Assembly: GCA_002331335.1 (NCBI GenBank) | Contig: DCZO01000019.1 | Location: 43,299 to 107,298, forward strand | DNA: 64,000 nt | Source of the DNA: Nitrospira sp. UBA2082 | Lineage (GTDB): Bacteria > Nitrospirota > Nitrospiria > Nitrospirales > Nitrospiraceae | Reading direction: 5' to 3' | In this document: one piece after another, positions 36,248 to 44,704 of the stretch | Position numbering within the stretch: position 1 is the stretch's first letter | How the letters are laid out: each line of letters opens with the position of its first letter | The notes under the pieces: model-generated | What the model was told of the DNA's origin: nothing | The model's input: only the letters and a program-made list of their open reading frames with translations | Databases searched by the model: none | Program-made: the position numbers and the translations under genes

Positions 36248-37132
36248 ATGGCTGTGTCCCGGCGTCACGCTTCGATTGCATTCGCGCTGACGTTGTCGTG
36301 CTGGTTGATCGCGGACAGCGTCAACGGGTATCTGGCTCATCTCCTGCTGGATGTCTCTCCCCCGGTACCCGGCGCTGACTCCGGCCCTGCCGTTCCGATC
36401 ACGGATGCGCCTCCGTCCGATCCCACGCAGCATGTCAAAGCCATTCTCGCTTCCGGCCTGTTCGTCGTCCCTCCGGATCTCTCTGCGCTCGACCCTGACT
36501 CGGAGCGCCCCTCCGCTCCGCCGCCGCCGCCGCCAATAGAATTGGCAGGGAAGCTGAAATTGCTGGGAACTGCCATCAGAGTCGGCGGTCGCTCCTCTGC
36601 TGCGATTGAACATCTCCAAGATCACAAGCAGGCCCTCTATTTTTCCCAAGACACGATCGAAGGATTCGGCCAACTGGCGGTCATCACCCGCGACGGAGTC
36701 ACGATTACGCAGGGTAATCGACAGGGCTACCTTCCGCTGGCCGATGAGGCGGCGAAGCCGATGCCGATTTCGATCGCCATGCCTCCCGCGCCCAAACGAC
36801 CGACCACTCCCACTCTCCTCGACCGGCGGCAACTCCAGCAGAACCTGTCGGACGTCGCAAAGCTTATGACAGAGGCCCGCGCGATGCCCTATTACGACTT
36901 GACGAATAACGGCAAGCTGGAAGGCTGGCAATTCATCGAGATCAAACCGAAGAGCATCCTCGATCAACTGGGCCTTCAACAGCGTGATGTCGTGCTGCGG
37001 ATCAACGGCATCCCCGTCGTCGATCCCGGCACCATGCTGCGACTCCTTCAAGAAATCCAGCATGAGCGCCTCGTCAAAGTCGATCTGATCCGTGGAAGCG
37101 AGCGGCAGACGTTTGCCTACGAGATTCGTTAA
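36248..37132 (+). CDS. GspC-like type II secretion protein with PDZ domain, orphan
   Basis: A 294-aa inner-membrane protein. One N-terminal TM helix (ASIAFALTLSCWLIADSVNGYLAHLL) is followed by a Pro-rich linker (SAPPPPPPIELAG), a homology-region-like beta domain (LLGTAIRVGGRSSAAIEHLQDHKQALY), and a C-terminal PDZ domain (FIEIKPKSILDQLGLQQRDVVLRINGIPV). This is the layout of GspC/PulC. The ATG at 36248 has AGGAGAT upstream; the longer frame to 35912 is not supported. No other gsp gene is nearby, so it may have been recruited to a different secretion task next to the TPS system. Confidence 0.78.
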   Translation: MAVSRRHASIAFALTLSCWLIADSVNGYLAHLLLDVSPPVPGADSGPAVPITDAPPSDPTQHVKAILASGLFVVPPDLSALDPDSERPSAPPPPPPIELAGKLKLLGTAIRVGGRSSAAIEHLQDHKQALYFSQDTIEGFGQLAVITRDGVTITQGNRQGYLPLADEAAKPMPISIAMPPAPKRPTTPTLLDRRQLQQNLSDVAKLMTEARAMPYYDLTNNGKLEGWQFIEIKPKSILDQLGLQQRDVVLRINGIPVVDPGTMLRLLQEIQHERLVKVDLIRGSERQTFAYEIR

Positions 37133-37168
37133 TGCATCACCGCTCCTGCTCTCCCGTCCCCCGGTGAA

Positions 37169-37184
37169 TTAACTGGAAGTTAAT
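37169..37184 (+). promoter_or_regulatory. 11-bp-period direct repeat upstream of outer-membrane barrel gene
   Basis: TTAAC-TGGAAG-TTAAT, two half-sites with a 6-bp spacer, 93-108 bp before the proposed start at 37277. It can also be read as a perfect inverted repeat TTAACT-GGA-AGTTAA (37169-37183). Confidence 0.4.
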
Positions 37185-37276
37185 GTGTCGGTAACCAGCG
37201 CGTGATGGCGCAAAGGGTAATGTCCACCGGTCACATGTCGTGATCCCAAACGTTGAACTTACTTTTGGAGCTGCCT

Positions 37277-38089
37277 TTGCAAACCTATCGCTCTTATCAC
37301 ATCCGGATTATCGCCGTGTATGCGGCACTCTTGTGCCTGCTCACCATCAATCCCGCCTCGGCAGAATGGTACGCAGCCGGATATGGGGGGTTGTCGTTCG
37401 GCAACAAGCTCCACAACGTGTCGATGCCCGATGAGGGCCTGCGTCGCGCTCAACAGCAATTCCCGTCGGTGCTGATCCCCAATACCGGCGACACCGTCAC
37501 ACAGAGCTTCAAGACCGACAACCTCTCACTGGCCAATTCCGCCGTCTACGGCGCCAAGGTCGGGTACTTCTTTACCCGCGAGGGCTACTCGTGGCTGGGA
37601 CTCGAACTGGACGCCTTCACGTCGAAACCCGACATCAAGAAGCAGGAGAACCTTTCGACCAGGCAAGAGTTCACGTTCACTCCGGGCTCAACCACCGAGT
37701 GCTTGAACCTCGGCACGCGATGTCCTCAGGTCGGCGTCAACAACGGCAGCTTGAACGTTCGAGAGTCATCGTTGCGCGTGGCTGCGCTGACGGCCAACGT
37801 CATCGTGCGGTACCCGGGCCAATGGTTCCAGCCCTATGTCGGCGTGGGAGGCGGCGTCTTCTATTTCACCGGTTCCGGCCAGTTCGAAGGCCGGCAGTTC
37901 GGAGGCCAGCAATTCGCGCCTGGTTTCAGCGGGTTGGGCGGGCTCAAACTTTTGGCGACGGAGCAATGGGGGCTGTTCATCGAGGGGCGGTATAACCTCT
38001 CCTACTTGAGCAACTTCGATCCCGTCTTCGGTTTGAACGGAAGCTACCAGGCCATCCATACGGTCGCCGGCGTGTCCTACCAGTTTTGA
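37277..38089 (+). CDS. Outer-membrane beta-barrel protein
   Basis: About 270 aa with a signal peptide (hydrophobic IIAVYAALLCLLTINPASA) and an OmpA/Opa-like barrel: WYAAGYGGLSFGN start, VYGAKVGYFF, WLGLELDAF, VIVRYPGQWFQPYVGVGGGVFYF and C-terminal HTVAGVSYQF with the terminal Phe typical of outer-membrane proteins. No ATG fits; I use the TTG at 37277 because GGAG lies six bases before it. An upstream TTG at 37253 would add eight residues. The end overlaps the convergent TPR-glycosyltransferase gene by 13 bp. Role unknown; porin or structural. Confidence 0.78.
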   Translation: MQTYRSYHIRIIAVYAALLCLLTINPASAEWYAAGYGGLSFGNKLHNVSMPDEGLRRAQQQFPSVLIPNTGDTVTQSFKTDNLSLANSAVYGAKVGYFFTREGYSWLGLELDAFTSKPDIKKQENLSTRQEFTFTPGSTTECLNLGTRCPQVGVNNGSLNVRESSLRVAALTANVIVRYPGQWFQPYVGVGGGVFYFTGSGQFEGRQFGGQQFAPGFSGLGGLKLLATEQWGLFIEGRYNLSYLSNFDPVFGLNGSYQAIHTVAGVSYQF

Positions 38090-39717
38090 GCTGCTCGGTC
38101 GCCCCGGCCCCTCTGATCCTGCTCCGTTAGCTGGACTTTGACATTCTTCAACACACTGTCCCAATCACCAACCCTCGGCTGTCTGTACAGTCTGACGCTC
38201 GGATACCACGGGCTATCCTCCCGATTCAGCATCCAGCGCCAGTCCGGACTGAACGGCAACAACACCCAGGTGGGTTTGCCTAAAGCGCCGCTCAGATGCG
38301 CCACGCTGGTATCGACGCTGATGATCACGTCCATCAGCGCACACAGCGCCGCCGTATTCGTAAAGTCGTCAAGCTCATTGCCAACGTGAAGGACGTGTGG
38401 ACCCGATTCAAGCGCCAACCTATCACTGTCGCGCACTTCTTTTTGTAAGCTCACGTACTCGAAACGAGCGGGTAAGTGTTGCAGCAACGCCGCCAGCCCG
38501 ATGCTGCGATTGCGATCATTCGTGTGTTCGGGCCTCCCGCTCCACACCAACCCGACTCGGGGGGCTCTTTTCTCGCCCAACTTGCTCGTCCAATATGCGA
38601 GCTTGCCGGGCTCCGCCCTCAAGTATGGCGTCGGACAGGGAATGGAGTCCACGGTCGTCTTGAACGCGAGCGGCAAGCTCAGCAACGGGCAGTGGTACTC
38701 AAAGGCAGGCAAGGGACTGCCTTCGACCACCACTTCGGACACCCCGCTGAGGTGTTTCAGTACACCCACGAGGGGCTTCGGCGCTTCCAGAATCACTTGG
38801 GCGCCTAAGTCAGTCACGAATTGAGCGTAGCGACAAAACTGAATCGTATCGCCCAAGCCTTGCTCGCTGTGCAACAGGATGGTCTTGCCCGCGAGGGATT
38901 CCTTGCCGAGCCAAAGTGGTTGAGGGAAGTTGCGTTTCTGGGTCTTCATTTTATCCGCAGCCCAGCGCCATTCGTACAGCTTCCAACCCTCGACAAGGTC
39001 TCCGCCCAAGAGCAACGCAAACGATTTATTCCAGTAATCGTCTGCAACGTCTGGCCGGAGCGCGATGGCCTGGTCATAACTGGCCACTGCCGCTTCCAGC
39101 TGGCCGAGTTCTCTGAACACCATGCCGCGGTTGGAGTAGGCTTCGGCATAGGACGGCCGGAGCGCGATGGCCCGGTCATAACTGGCCACTGCCGCTTCCA
39201 GCTGGCCGAGTTCTCTGAGCACATTGCCACGGTTGTAGTGGATCGTTGCGACGGTTGGCTGGAGCGCGATGGCCCGATCATAACTGGCGACTGCCGCCTC
39301 CAGTTGCCCGAGTTCCTTCAGTGAATTGCCCCTGTTGGAATAGGCTTCAGCATTATCCGGTTGGAGCGCGATGGCCTGGTCATAACTGGCCACCGCCGCC
39401 TCCAGCTGCCTGAGTTCGTGAAGCACAATGCCCCGATTGGAGTAGGCGTCTGCGCTGGGACAGTTTTTTAGAGCTCTCTCAAGCAAACAAAGAGCGGTTT
39501 GGTATTGTTTTGTCTGAAATGCAATGGCGCTCAACAATTGAAGCGCGTCATAATGCTTGGGATGCTTTTTGAGGACCGCTTCAAGGAGCGATTGTGCTGG
39601 TGCCAACTGCCCAATCTGATAGAGTGCAGAAGCTTGCTGGACCTTAGCTTGCATGTGGGTGGCAGCCGAGGTTGATCTATGGTTTGGCTTGAGGACATGT
39701 TTAATTTTGTGAGCCAT
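38077..39717 (-). CDS. TPR-glycosyltransferase (GT9/GT41-like C-terminal domain), copy 1
   Basis: A 546-aa protein: about six TPR units in the N-terminal half (repeated motif ELRQLEAAVASYDQAIALQP), then a transferase-like domain. The latter has a GT9/ADP-heptose-transferase flavour: TILLHSEQGLGDTIQFCRYA, RVGLVWSGRPEHTNDRNRSIGL and DVIISVDTSVAHLSGALGKPTWVLLPFSPDWRW. It may add sugars to envelope glycans or proteins, with TPRs binding the acceptor. It is the third of three tandem paralogues in transcription order. Its last 360 bp are nearly identical to those of copy 2. It has six TPRs versus about four in copy 2. Confidence 0.85.
   Translation of the reverse strand: MAHKIKHVLKPNHRSTSAATHMQAKVQQASALYQIGQLAPAQSLLEAVLKKHPKHYDALQLLSAIAFQTKQYQTALCLLERALKNCPSADAYSNRGIVLHELRQLEAAVASYDQAIALQPDNAEAYSNRGNSLKELGQLEAAVASYDRAIALQPTVATIHYNRGNVLRELGQLEAAVASYDRAIALRPSYAEAYSNRGMVFRELGQLEAAVASYDQAIALRPDVADDYWNKSFALLLGGDLVEGWKLYEWRWAADKMKTQKRNFPQPLWLGKESLAGKTILLHSEQGLGDTIQFCRYAQFVTDLGAQVILEAPKPLVGVLKHLSGVSEVVVEGSPLPAFEYHCPLLSLPLAFKTTVDSIPCPTPYLRAEPGKLAYWTSKLGEKRAPRVGLVWSGRPEHTNDRNRSIGLAALLQHLPARFEYVSLQKEVRDSDRLALESGPHVLHVGNELDDFTNTAALCALMDVIISVDTSVAHLSGALGKPTWVLLPFSPDWRWMLNREDSPWYPSVRLYRQPRVGDWDSVLKNVKVQLTEQDQRGRGDRAAQNW
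38150..38508. repeat. Near-identical repeat with 39798-40156 (gene-conversion tract)
   Basis: This 3'-coding stretch of copy 1 matches 39798-40156 of copy 2 base for base except one C/T difference near 38178. Flanking sequence in the same genes diverges sharply at both ends. Offset between copies is 1648 bp. Confidence 0.85.
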
Positions 39718-39757
39718 CGGACGACTTTATGAGGACGCAGTAGCCGAGCGCCTTGGT

Positions 39758-41161
39758 TTAACATCCAAGCAACGTCATGTCGGCCTTGACCCTGTCAAAC
39801 ACACTGTCCCAATCACCAACCCTCGGTTGTCTGTACAGTCTGACGCTCGGATACCACGGGCTATCCTCCCGATTCAGCATCCAGCGCCAGTCCGGACTGA
39901 ACGGCAACAACACCCAGGTGGGTTTGCCTAAAGCGCCGCTCAGATGCGCCACGCTGGTATCGACGCTGATGATCACGTCCATCAGCGCACACAGCGCCGC
40001 CGTATTCGTAAAGTCGTCAAGCTCATTGCCAACGTGAAGGACGTGTGGACCCGATTCAAGCGCCAACCTATCACTGTCGCGCACTTCTTTTTGTAAGCTC
40101 ACGTACTCGAAACGAGCGGGTAAGTGTTGCAGCAACGCCGCCAGCCCGATGCTGCGGTTGTGGTCATTCGTGTGATCAGGCTTCCCGCTCCACACCAAAC
40201 CGATACGTGGCGCTTTCTTCTCGCCCAGCCTGCTCGTCCAATATGCGAGCTGGCCGGGCTCCGCCCTCAAGTATGGCGTCGGACAGGGAATGGAGTCCAC
40301 GGTCGTCTTGAACGCAAGCGGCAAACTCAGCAACGGGCAGTGGTAGTCAAAGGGGAGCAAGGGACTGCCGTCGACCACGACATCAGACACCCAACTGAGC
40401 TGTTTCAATAACCCAAGGAGGGGCTTTGGCACCTCCAGAATTACTCGCGCGCCCAAGTCTGAGACCAACTTCGCGTAGCGACAAAACTGAATCGTATCGC
40501 CAAAGCCTTGCTCGCTGTGCAATAGGATAGTCTTGCCCGCGATGGAATCTTTGCCAAGCCAAAGTGGTTGAGGAAAGATCCGTTTCATGGGCTTCATTTT
40601 TTCCGTAGCCCAGCGCCATTCATGCAACTCCCAACCTGCTACAAGGTCTCCACCCAAGAGCAAGGCCAGCGACTTGTTATAGCGGACTTCTCCAATGTCT
40701 GGCCGAAGCGCGATGGCCTGGTCATAACTGGCCACCGCCGCGTCTAATTGCCCGAGGTCTTTCAATGCATTCCCGCGGTTGGAGTAGGCTTCAGCATTGC
40801 CGGGCCGGAGCGCGATGGCCTGGTCATAACTGGCCACTGCCGCCTCCAGTTGCCTGAGTTCGTAGAGCACAATCCCTCGATTGGAGTAGGCATCCGCGTC
40901 GGGGCAGATTCTTAGAGACTTATCAAGCAAACGAAGAGCGGTTTGGTATTGTTTTGTCCTAAATGCAATGAAGCTCAACAATTGAACCGCGTCATGGTGC
41001 TTGGAATCCTTTTTGAGGATCGCTTCGAGAAGCGTTTGTGCTTGTGCCAATTCCCCAATCTGATAGAGCGTATACGCCTGTTGGAACTTTGCTTGCGACT
41101 TGGCAACGACAGGCTGCCACACGTGTGCCAGCTTGGGGATATGTTTAATCTTGTAGGCCAT
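39758..41161 (-). CDS. TPR-glycosyltransferase, copy 2
   Basis: A 467-aa paralogue of the neighbours, with about four TPR units (NRGIVLYELRQLEAAVASYD) and the same GT9/GT41-like transferase domain (TILLHSEQGFGDTIQFCRYAKLV; IGLVWSGKPDHTNDHNRSIGL; DTSVAHLSGALGKPTW). The N-terminus MAYKIKHIPKL matches MAHKIKHVLKP of copy 1. The C-terminal part is nearly identical to copy 1, while the central domain is closer to copy 3 in places (EKMKPMKRIFPQPLWLG versus EQMKPMKRTFPQPLWLG), so the gene looks mosaic. It lies 40 bp from both neighbours, consistent with one transcript. Confidence 0.85.
   Translation of the reverse strand: MAYKIKHIPKLAHVWQPVVAKSQAKFQQAYTLYQIGELAQAQTLLEAILKKDSKHHDAVQLLSFIAFRTKQYQTALRLLDKSLRICPDADAYSNRGIVLYELRQLEAAVASYDQAIALRPGNAEAYSNRGNALKDLGQLDAAVASYDQAIALRPDIGEVRYNKSLALLLGGDLVAGWELHEWRWATEKMKPMKRIFPQPLWLGKDSIAGKTILLHSEQGFGDTIQFCRYAKLVSDLGARVILEVPKPLLGLLKQLSWVSDVVVDGSPLLPFDYHCPLLSLPLAFKTTVDSIPCPTPYLRAEPGQLAYWTSRLGEKKAPRIGLVWSGKPDHTNDHNRSIGLAALLQHLPARFEYVSLQKEVRDSDRLALESGPHVLHVGNELDDFTNTAALCALMDVIISVDTSVAHLSGALGKPTWVLLPFSPDWRWMLNREDSPWYPSVRLYRQPRVGDWDSVFDRVKADMTLLGC
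39798..40156. repeat. Near-identical repeat with 38150-38508
   Basis: Second copy of the tract described at 38150-38508. It encodes the C-terminal part of the transferase domain of copy 2. The third paralogue (41235-41600) is clearly more diverged in the same region. Confidence 0.85.
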
Positions 41162-41201
41162 CGGACGACTTTAGAAGGACGCAATAGCCGTGCGCGTAGA
41201 T

Positions 41202-42611
41202 TTAGCGTCGAAACAACGCCAGATCAGCCTTGAACTTCTTCAACACGCTGTCCCAATCACTTATTCGCGGCTGTCTGTACAGTCTGACGCTCGGATACCA
41301 CGGACTATCGTCTCGATCCAGCAACCACCGCCAGTCCGGAGTGAACGGCAGCAACACCCAAGTCGGTTTGCCCAGGGCGCCGCTCAAATGCGCGACACTG
41401 GTATCGACGCTGATGACCACATCCATCAACTCGCACAGTGCGGCCGTATCGGCAAAGTCATTGAGGTCCGGGCCAAAGTGCAAGAGGTCTGGCCGCGATT
41501 CCAGCACCGACTGGTCCTTGTCGCGGATATCCTTTTGTAAGCTGACGTACTCGAAACCAGCGGGCAACTGTTGCAGCAACGCCGCCAATCCGATGCTGCG
41601 GTTGCGGTCATTCTTGTGGTCGGAGCGGCCACTCCATACCAACCCAATCCTGGGTGATTGCCGATCGCCTAACTTGCTTGCCCAATAGGTCAGCTTGCTG
41701 AAATCCGCCCTCAAGTATGGCACCGGACAGGGAATGGAGTCCACGGTCGTCTTGAACGCGAGCGGCAAACTCAGCAGTGGGCAGTGGTACTCAAAGGCAG
41801 GCAAGGGACTGCCTTTGGCCACCACAGCAGACACTCCTTGGAGTGGTCTCAGCAAACCCACGAGGGGGGTGGGCGCTTCCAAAATCACTCGCGCACCCAG
41901 ATCCGAAACTAACTTTGCATAGCGGCAAAACTGAATCGTATCGCCCAAGCCTTGTTCGCTGTGCAACAAGATCGTTCTGCCCGCCAAGGATTCCTGGCCC
42001 AGCCAAAGTGGTTGAGGAAAGGTCCGTTTCATGGGCTTCATTTGCTCGCTGGCCCAGCGCCACTCGAACAACTCCCAACCACGGACAAGGTCTCCCCTTA
42101 AGAGCAACGCCTGTGACTTATTAAAGATAGCTTCATTATGATCTGGCCGCAGAGCGATGGCTGTATCATAACTGGCCACCGCTGCATCCAGTCGCGTCAG
42201 TTCAAACATCGCATTCCCGCGGTTGTAGTACGCATCTACAAAATCTGGCCTGAGTGCAATGGCCTTGTCAAAACTTGCGACCGCCGCGTCAAGTTGCGCT
42301 AGTTTCTGGAGCGCATTGCCGCGGTTTGAATAAAAGGTGGCATCATCGGGTTGGCTTATTATTGCTCGATCGATCAAACGAACGGCTGTCTGATAGTTTT
42401 TTGCATGAAATGCGATCACGCCCAGTAAGTGAAGAGCGTAAGAGTGATCGGGGTATGCGTTGAGAACTTCCTGAAAGAGTGTTTGCGCTTGCGCCAATTG
42501 CCCTTTCAGATACAAAGCGTAAGCTTCCTCAACCTTTGCCTGCGTATGAGAAGACGCTGGGCTTGGGACATCTTTTTTAGGCTCGGAGATATTTCTAAAA
42601 CTAGGCCCCAT
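41202..42611 (-). CDS. TPR-glycosyltransferase, copy 3
   Basis: A 469-aa paralogue, first of the three in transcription order. TPRs (HTQAKVEEAYALYLKGQLAQAQTLFQEVL; NRGNALQKLAQLDAAVASFDKAIAL) lead into the transferase domain (TILLHSEQGLGDTIQFCRYAKLV; IGLVWSGRSDHKNDRNRSIGL; DTSVAHLSGALGKPTWVLLPFTPDWRW). I start at the ATG at 42611 because the residues from there align with the starts of the other copies; the frame continues to 42680 with unrelated residues. The ribosome site is weak. Sugar donor and acceptor are unknown. Confidence 0.82.
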   Translation of the reverse strand: MGPSFRNISEPKKDVPSPASSHTQAKVEEAYALYLKGQLAQAQTLFQEVLNAYPDHSYALHLLGVIAFHAKNYQTAVRLIDRAIISQPDDATFYSNRGNALQKLAQLDAAVASFDKAIALRPDFVDAYYNRGNAMFELTRLDAAVASYDTAIALRPDHNEAIFNKSQALLLRGDLVRGWELFEWRWASEQMKPMKRTFPQPLWLGQESLAGRTILLHSEQGLGDTIQFCRYAKLVSDLGARVILEAPTPLVGLLRPLQGVSAVVAKGSPLPAFEYHCPLLSLPLAFKTTVDSIPCPVPYLRADFSKLTYWASKLGDRQSPRIGLVWSGRSDHKNDRNRSIGLAALLQQLPAGFEYVSLQKDIRDKDQSVLESRPDLLHFGPDLNDFADTAALCELMDVVISVDTSVAHLSGALGKPTWVLLPFTPDWRWLLDRDDSPWYPSVRLYRQPRISDWDSVLKKFKADLALFRR

Positions 42612-43144
42612 TGAAAGATCGTTCGCAGGCCTTCTTTTGTCCAGAAACCCTTCTCGATCTCGCGCTCGGATGGCGGCCAATAGAGGTGACCTTCGGCATC
42701 ACGTCTAGCGAACGGCTCTTGAAGAACCGATGGCCCTCGCGTCACCCGCCGATGGTTTCGTCACAGCTGAGGCGGAAGGAATCTACAAAGCAACTGTTAC
42801 GTGGAGATCACTGCACGATTAAGAAACCAGAAACTCCGGTGCGCTGAAACCAGTAGGTCTATTAAGACCACCAAGGAACAGGATCACTCCCATGAAGTCG
42901 AACAGGCATTCTTGGTGATCAACGGATCTCGGGTGGCCAAATTCCACTACCGGGGGCCGGCGAAGAATACCCGCTGATTTGTATAGCAGTTGCGGCTGGG
43001 TGCATCTGTCGGTGGCGCGCCGGCGGGCGAACCCCGAGAAGGGCGCTCTCGAATTGCTGTGCGTCTTCCCGCCTATGACAATCTCGGACCGATAGGGTAT
43101 CATCAATCTGTATTCACACGTTGGTCATCAGGAGCGCCCCTGCG
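42612..43144. other. Intergenic region between TPR-glycosyltransferases and the CHAD gene
   Basis: 533 bp holding the divergent promoters. Apart from the small possible ORF at 42801-42977 and a short stem GGTCT-ATTA-AGACC (about 42857-42870), I see nothing I can name. Confidence 0.4.
42801..42977 (+). CDS. Possible small protein, unknown
   Basis: A GTG-start frame of 58 codons in a gene-free gap. Its second half is protein-like (KEQDHSHEVEQAFLVINGSRVAKFHY), with charged and hydrophobic residues in a plausible pattern. There is no good ribosome site at the right distance (GGAAGGA is about 20 bases upstream), so it may be a relic or chance. I do not recognise a family. Confidence 0.25.
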   Translation: MEITARLRNQKLRCAETSRSIKTTKEQDHSHEVEQAFLVINGSRVAKFHYRGPAKNTR

Positions 43145-44623
43145 ATGCCTCGATCCGACCGCCCCGCTGCCGTTCGTCCTCAACCCGTGTCATCCACGAT
43201 CGAACGCGAAATCAAGTTATCCGTCGATGCCGACTTCCGACTGCCCCCGCGCCTCGGCACTCCGCTGCCGAGAAAGCTCTTGACCTCCACCTATTACGAC
43301 ACCGCTTCGCACGATCTGACCCACGCGCGGATTACCCTCCGGCATCGAGTCGAGCAAGGGAAGCACGCGTGGCAGCTCAAGCTTCCCTTGTGTGCGGACC
43401 GACAAGAGGTCGAGGTGGTCGACCAACACCAGCGTCCACCGGCGTCGCTTTGCCATCTGCTTGTCCTTCACGTGGGACAACGCAAACTGGCCCCGATTGC
43501 GACCTTGCGGGTCTGGCGGACGGGCGTTCGCGTACGACAGCGGCGGAGTCCGGTTGCCGAGATCGTCCTCGACCATGTGTCGGTCGTGAAGAACGGTCTG
43601 GTCATCCAGCGATTCCGTGAACTTGAAATCGAGCAACTCGCCGACGACGACCGAGCGGTGCAGGATCTGGAACAGCGGCTCCGCCGGGCCGGTGCACGAG
43701 ACCACGACGGGCGGCCGAAATTGTTTCGCGCGCTCTCGTTGCCGGCGCCCGCACCGGCTCGGCCGCCCGAGACGGATGCGCCGATCATCGACCACGTGAA
43801 GTGGGCGCTGACGCAACACGTCCGCTGGCTGCTGGCGCATGACCCCGGCACCAGGCTGGGGTTGCAGAGCGAGAGCCTCCATCAGATGCGCGTCGCCACG
43901 AGGCGGCTCCGCGCGGTCCTGCGGGCCGCCGAACCGGTGCTGGCGCCGGACTGGGCCCGGGCCCTCGAGAACGAGTTGGCCTGGCTCAGCGAGTTCCTGG
44001 CCCAGGCCCGTGACCTCGACGTGCAACTCGCCTATTTTGAGCAAGAGTCTTCGCGTCTGGACGCGAGGGACCGGAAGCCGCTGGCACAGTTCATCGCCCA
44101 TCTCCGGACCCAACGGGAGCGGGTCCAGCAGCTGGTGCAGAGCGAACTGAACAGCGCCCGCTATTTCGACCTGGTGCGGCGGGTTCAACAGGCCGCCGGT
44201 GATCCATCCATCGTGGACACGACCGTGACGTTGCACGACCTTGCGAAGCGGGAATTCAAGAAATTGCGACGGGCGATCCACAGCCTGCCTTCGTCGCCGA
44301 ATCAGGCTGCACTCCATAAGATTCGCATCAAAACGAAACGCGCCCGCTATGCCGCGGAACTGGCAATGTGGTCGGTCGGCAAGCGGGCCACACGCTTTAT
44401 GAAGCAAGCGCGAGCGGTTCAGGACCTCCTGGGAAGCTACCAAGATTCATTTATAGCGGAAACCTACATCCGCGCATTCCTCAAACAGTCAACCAGCGTC
44501 CGCGCCGGATTCATGGCGGGACGCATGGTCGAACGCCAGCGCCAACGCCGCCACGACGTGCTCGCGCGCCTCAAGCCGAAATTCACCGCATTGTTGGAAA
44601 AAGGCCGGCGTGCGTGGCAGTGA
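43145..44623 (+). CDS. CYTH-CHAD domain protein
   Basis: A 492-aa protein. The N-terminal CYTH-like domain begins at IEREIKLSVDADFRLP (the E-x-E-x-K signature of triphosphate tunnel enzymes), with LTSTYYDTASHDL and ITLRHRVEQGKHAWQLKLP. From about residue 225 a CHAD helical domain follows (LHQMRVATRRLRAVLRAAEPVL; LAQARDLDVQLAYFE; LHKIRIKTKRARYAAEL), with the conserved His and Arg-rich helices. CHAD proteins bind polyphosphate granules. I start at the ATG at 43145; an in-frame TTG at 43121 adds eight residues. This fits the Ppx/SixA module 20 kb away. Confidence 0.88.
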   Translation: MPRSDRPAAVRPQPVSSTIEREIKLSVDADFRLPPRLGTPLPRKLLTSTYYDTASHDLTHARITLRHRVEQGKHAWQLKLPLCADRQEVEVVDQHQRPPASLCHLLVLHVGQRKLAPIATLRVWRTGVRVRQRRSPVAEIVLDHVSVVKNGLVIQRFRELEIEQLADDDRAVQDLEQRLRRAGARDHDGRPKLFRALSLPAPAPARPPETDAPIIDHVKWALTQHVRWLLAHDPGTRLGLQSESLHQMRVATRRLRAVLRAAEPVLAPDWARALENELAWLSEFLAQARDLDVQLAYFEQESSRLDARDRKPLAQFIAHLRTQRERVQQLVQSELNSARYFDLVRRVQQAAGDPSIVDTTVTLHDLAKREFKKLRRAIHSLPSSPNQAALHKIRIKTKRARYAAELAMWSVGKRATRFMKQARAVQDLLGSYQDSFIAETYIRAFLKQSTSVRAGFMAGRMVERQRQRRHDVLARLKPKFTALLEKGRRAWQ

Positions 44624-44704
44624 ACCCGGCTTCGCGATCCAGGCTTCTTGCCTGCGATCGGATACCGCCGGTTTTAGCCCAATATCGGATACCTCTTCAC
44701 GGTA

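Noticed and set aside
38900..39450. CRISPR-like repetition in the TPR-glycosyltransferase genes
   Set aside because: The repeats are in frame, about 102 bp long and encode TPR units; there are no spacers.
44637..44660. Terminator between the CHAD and OPT genes (CAGGC-TTCTT-GCCTG)
   Set aside because: The stem is only five base pairs and has no T-run on either strand.
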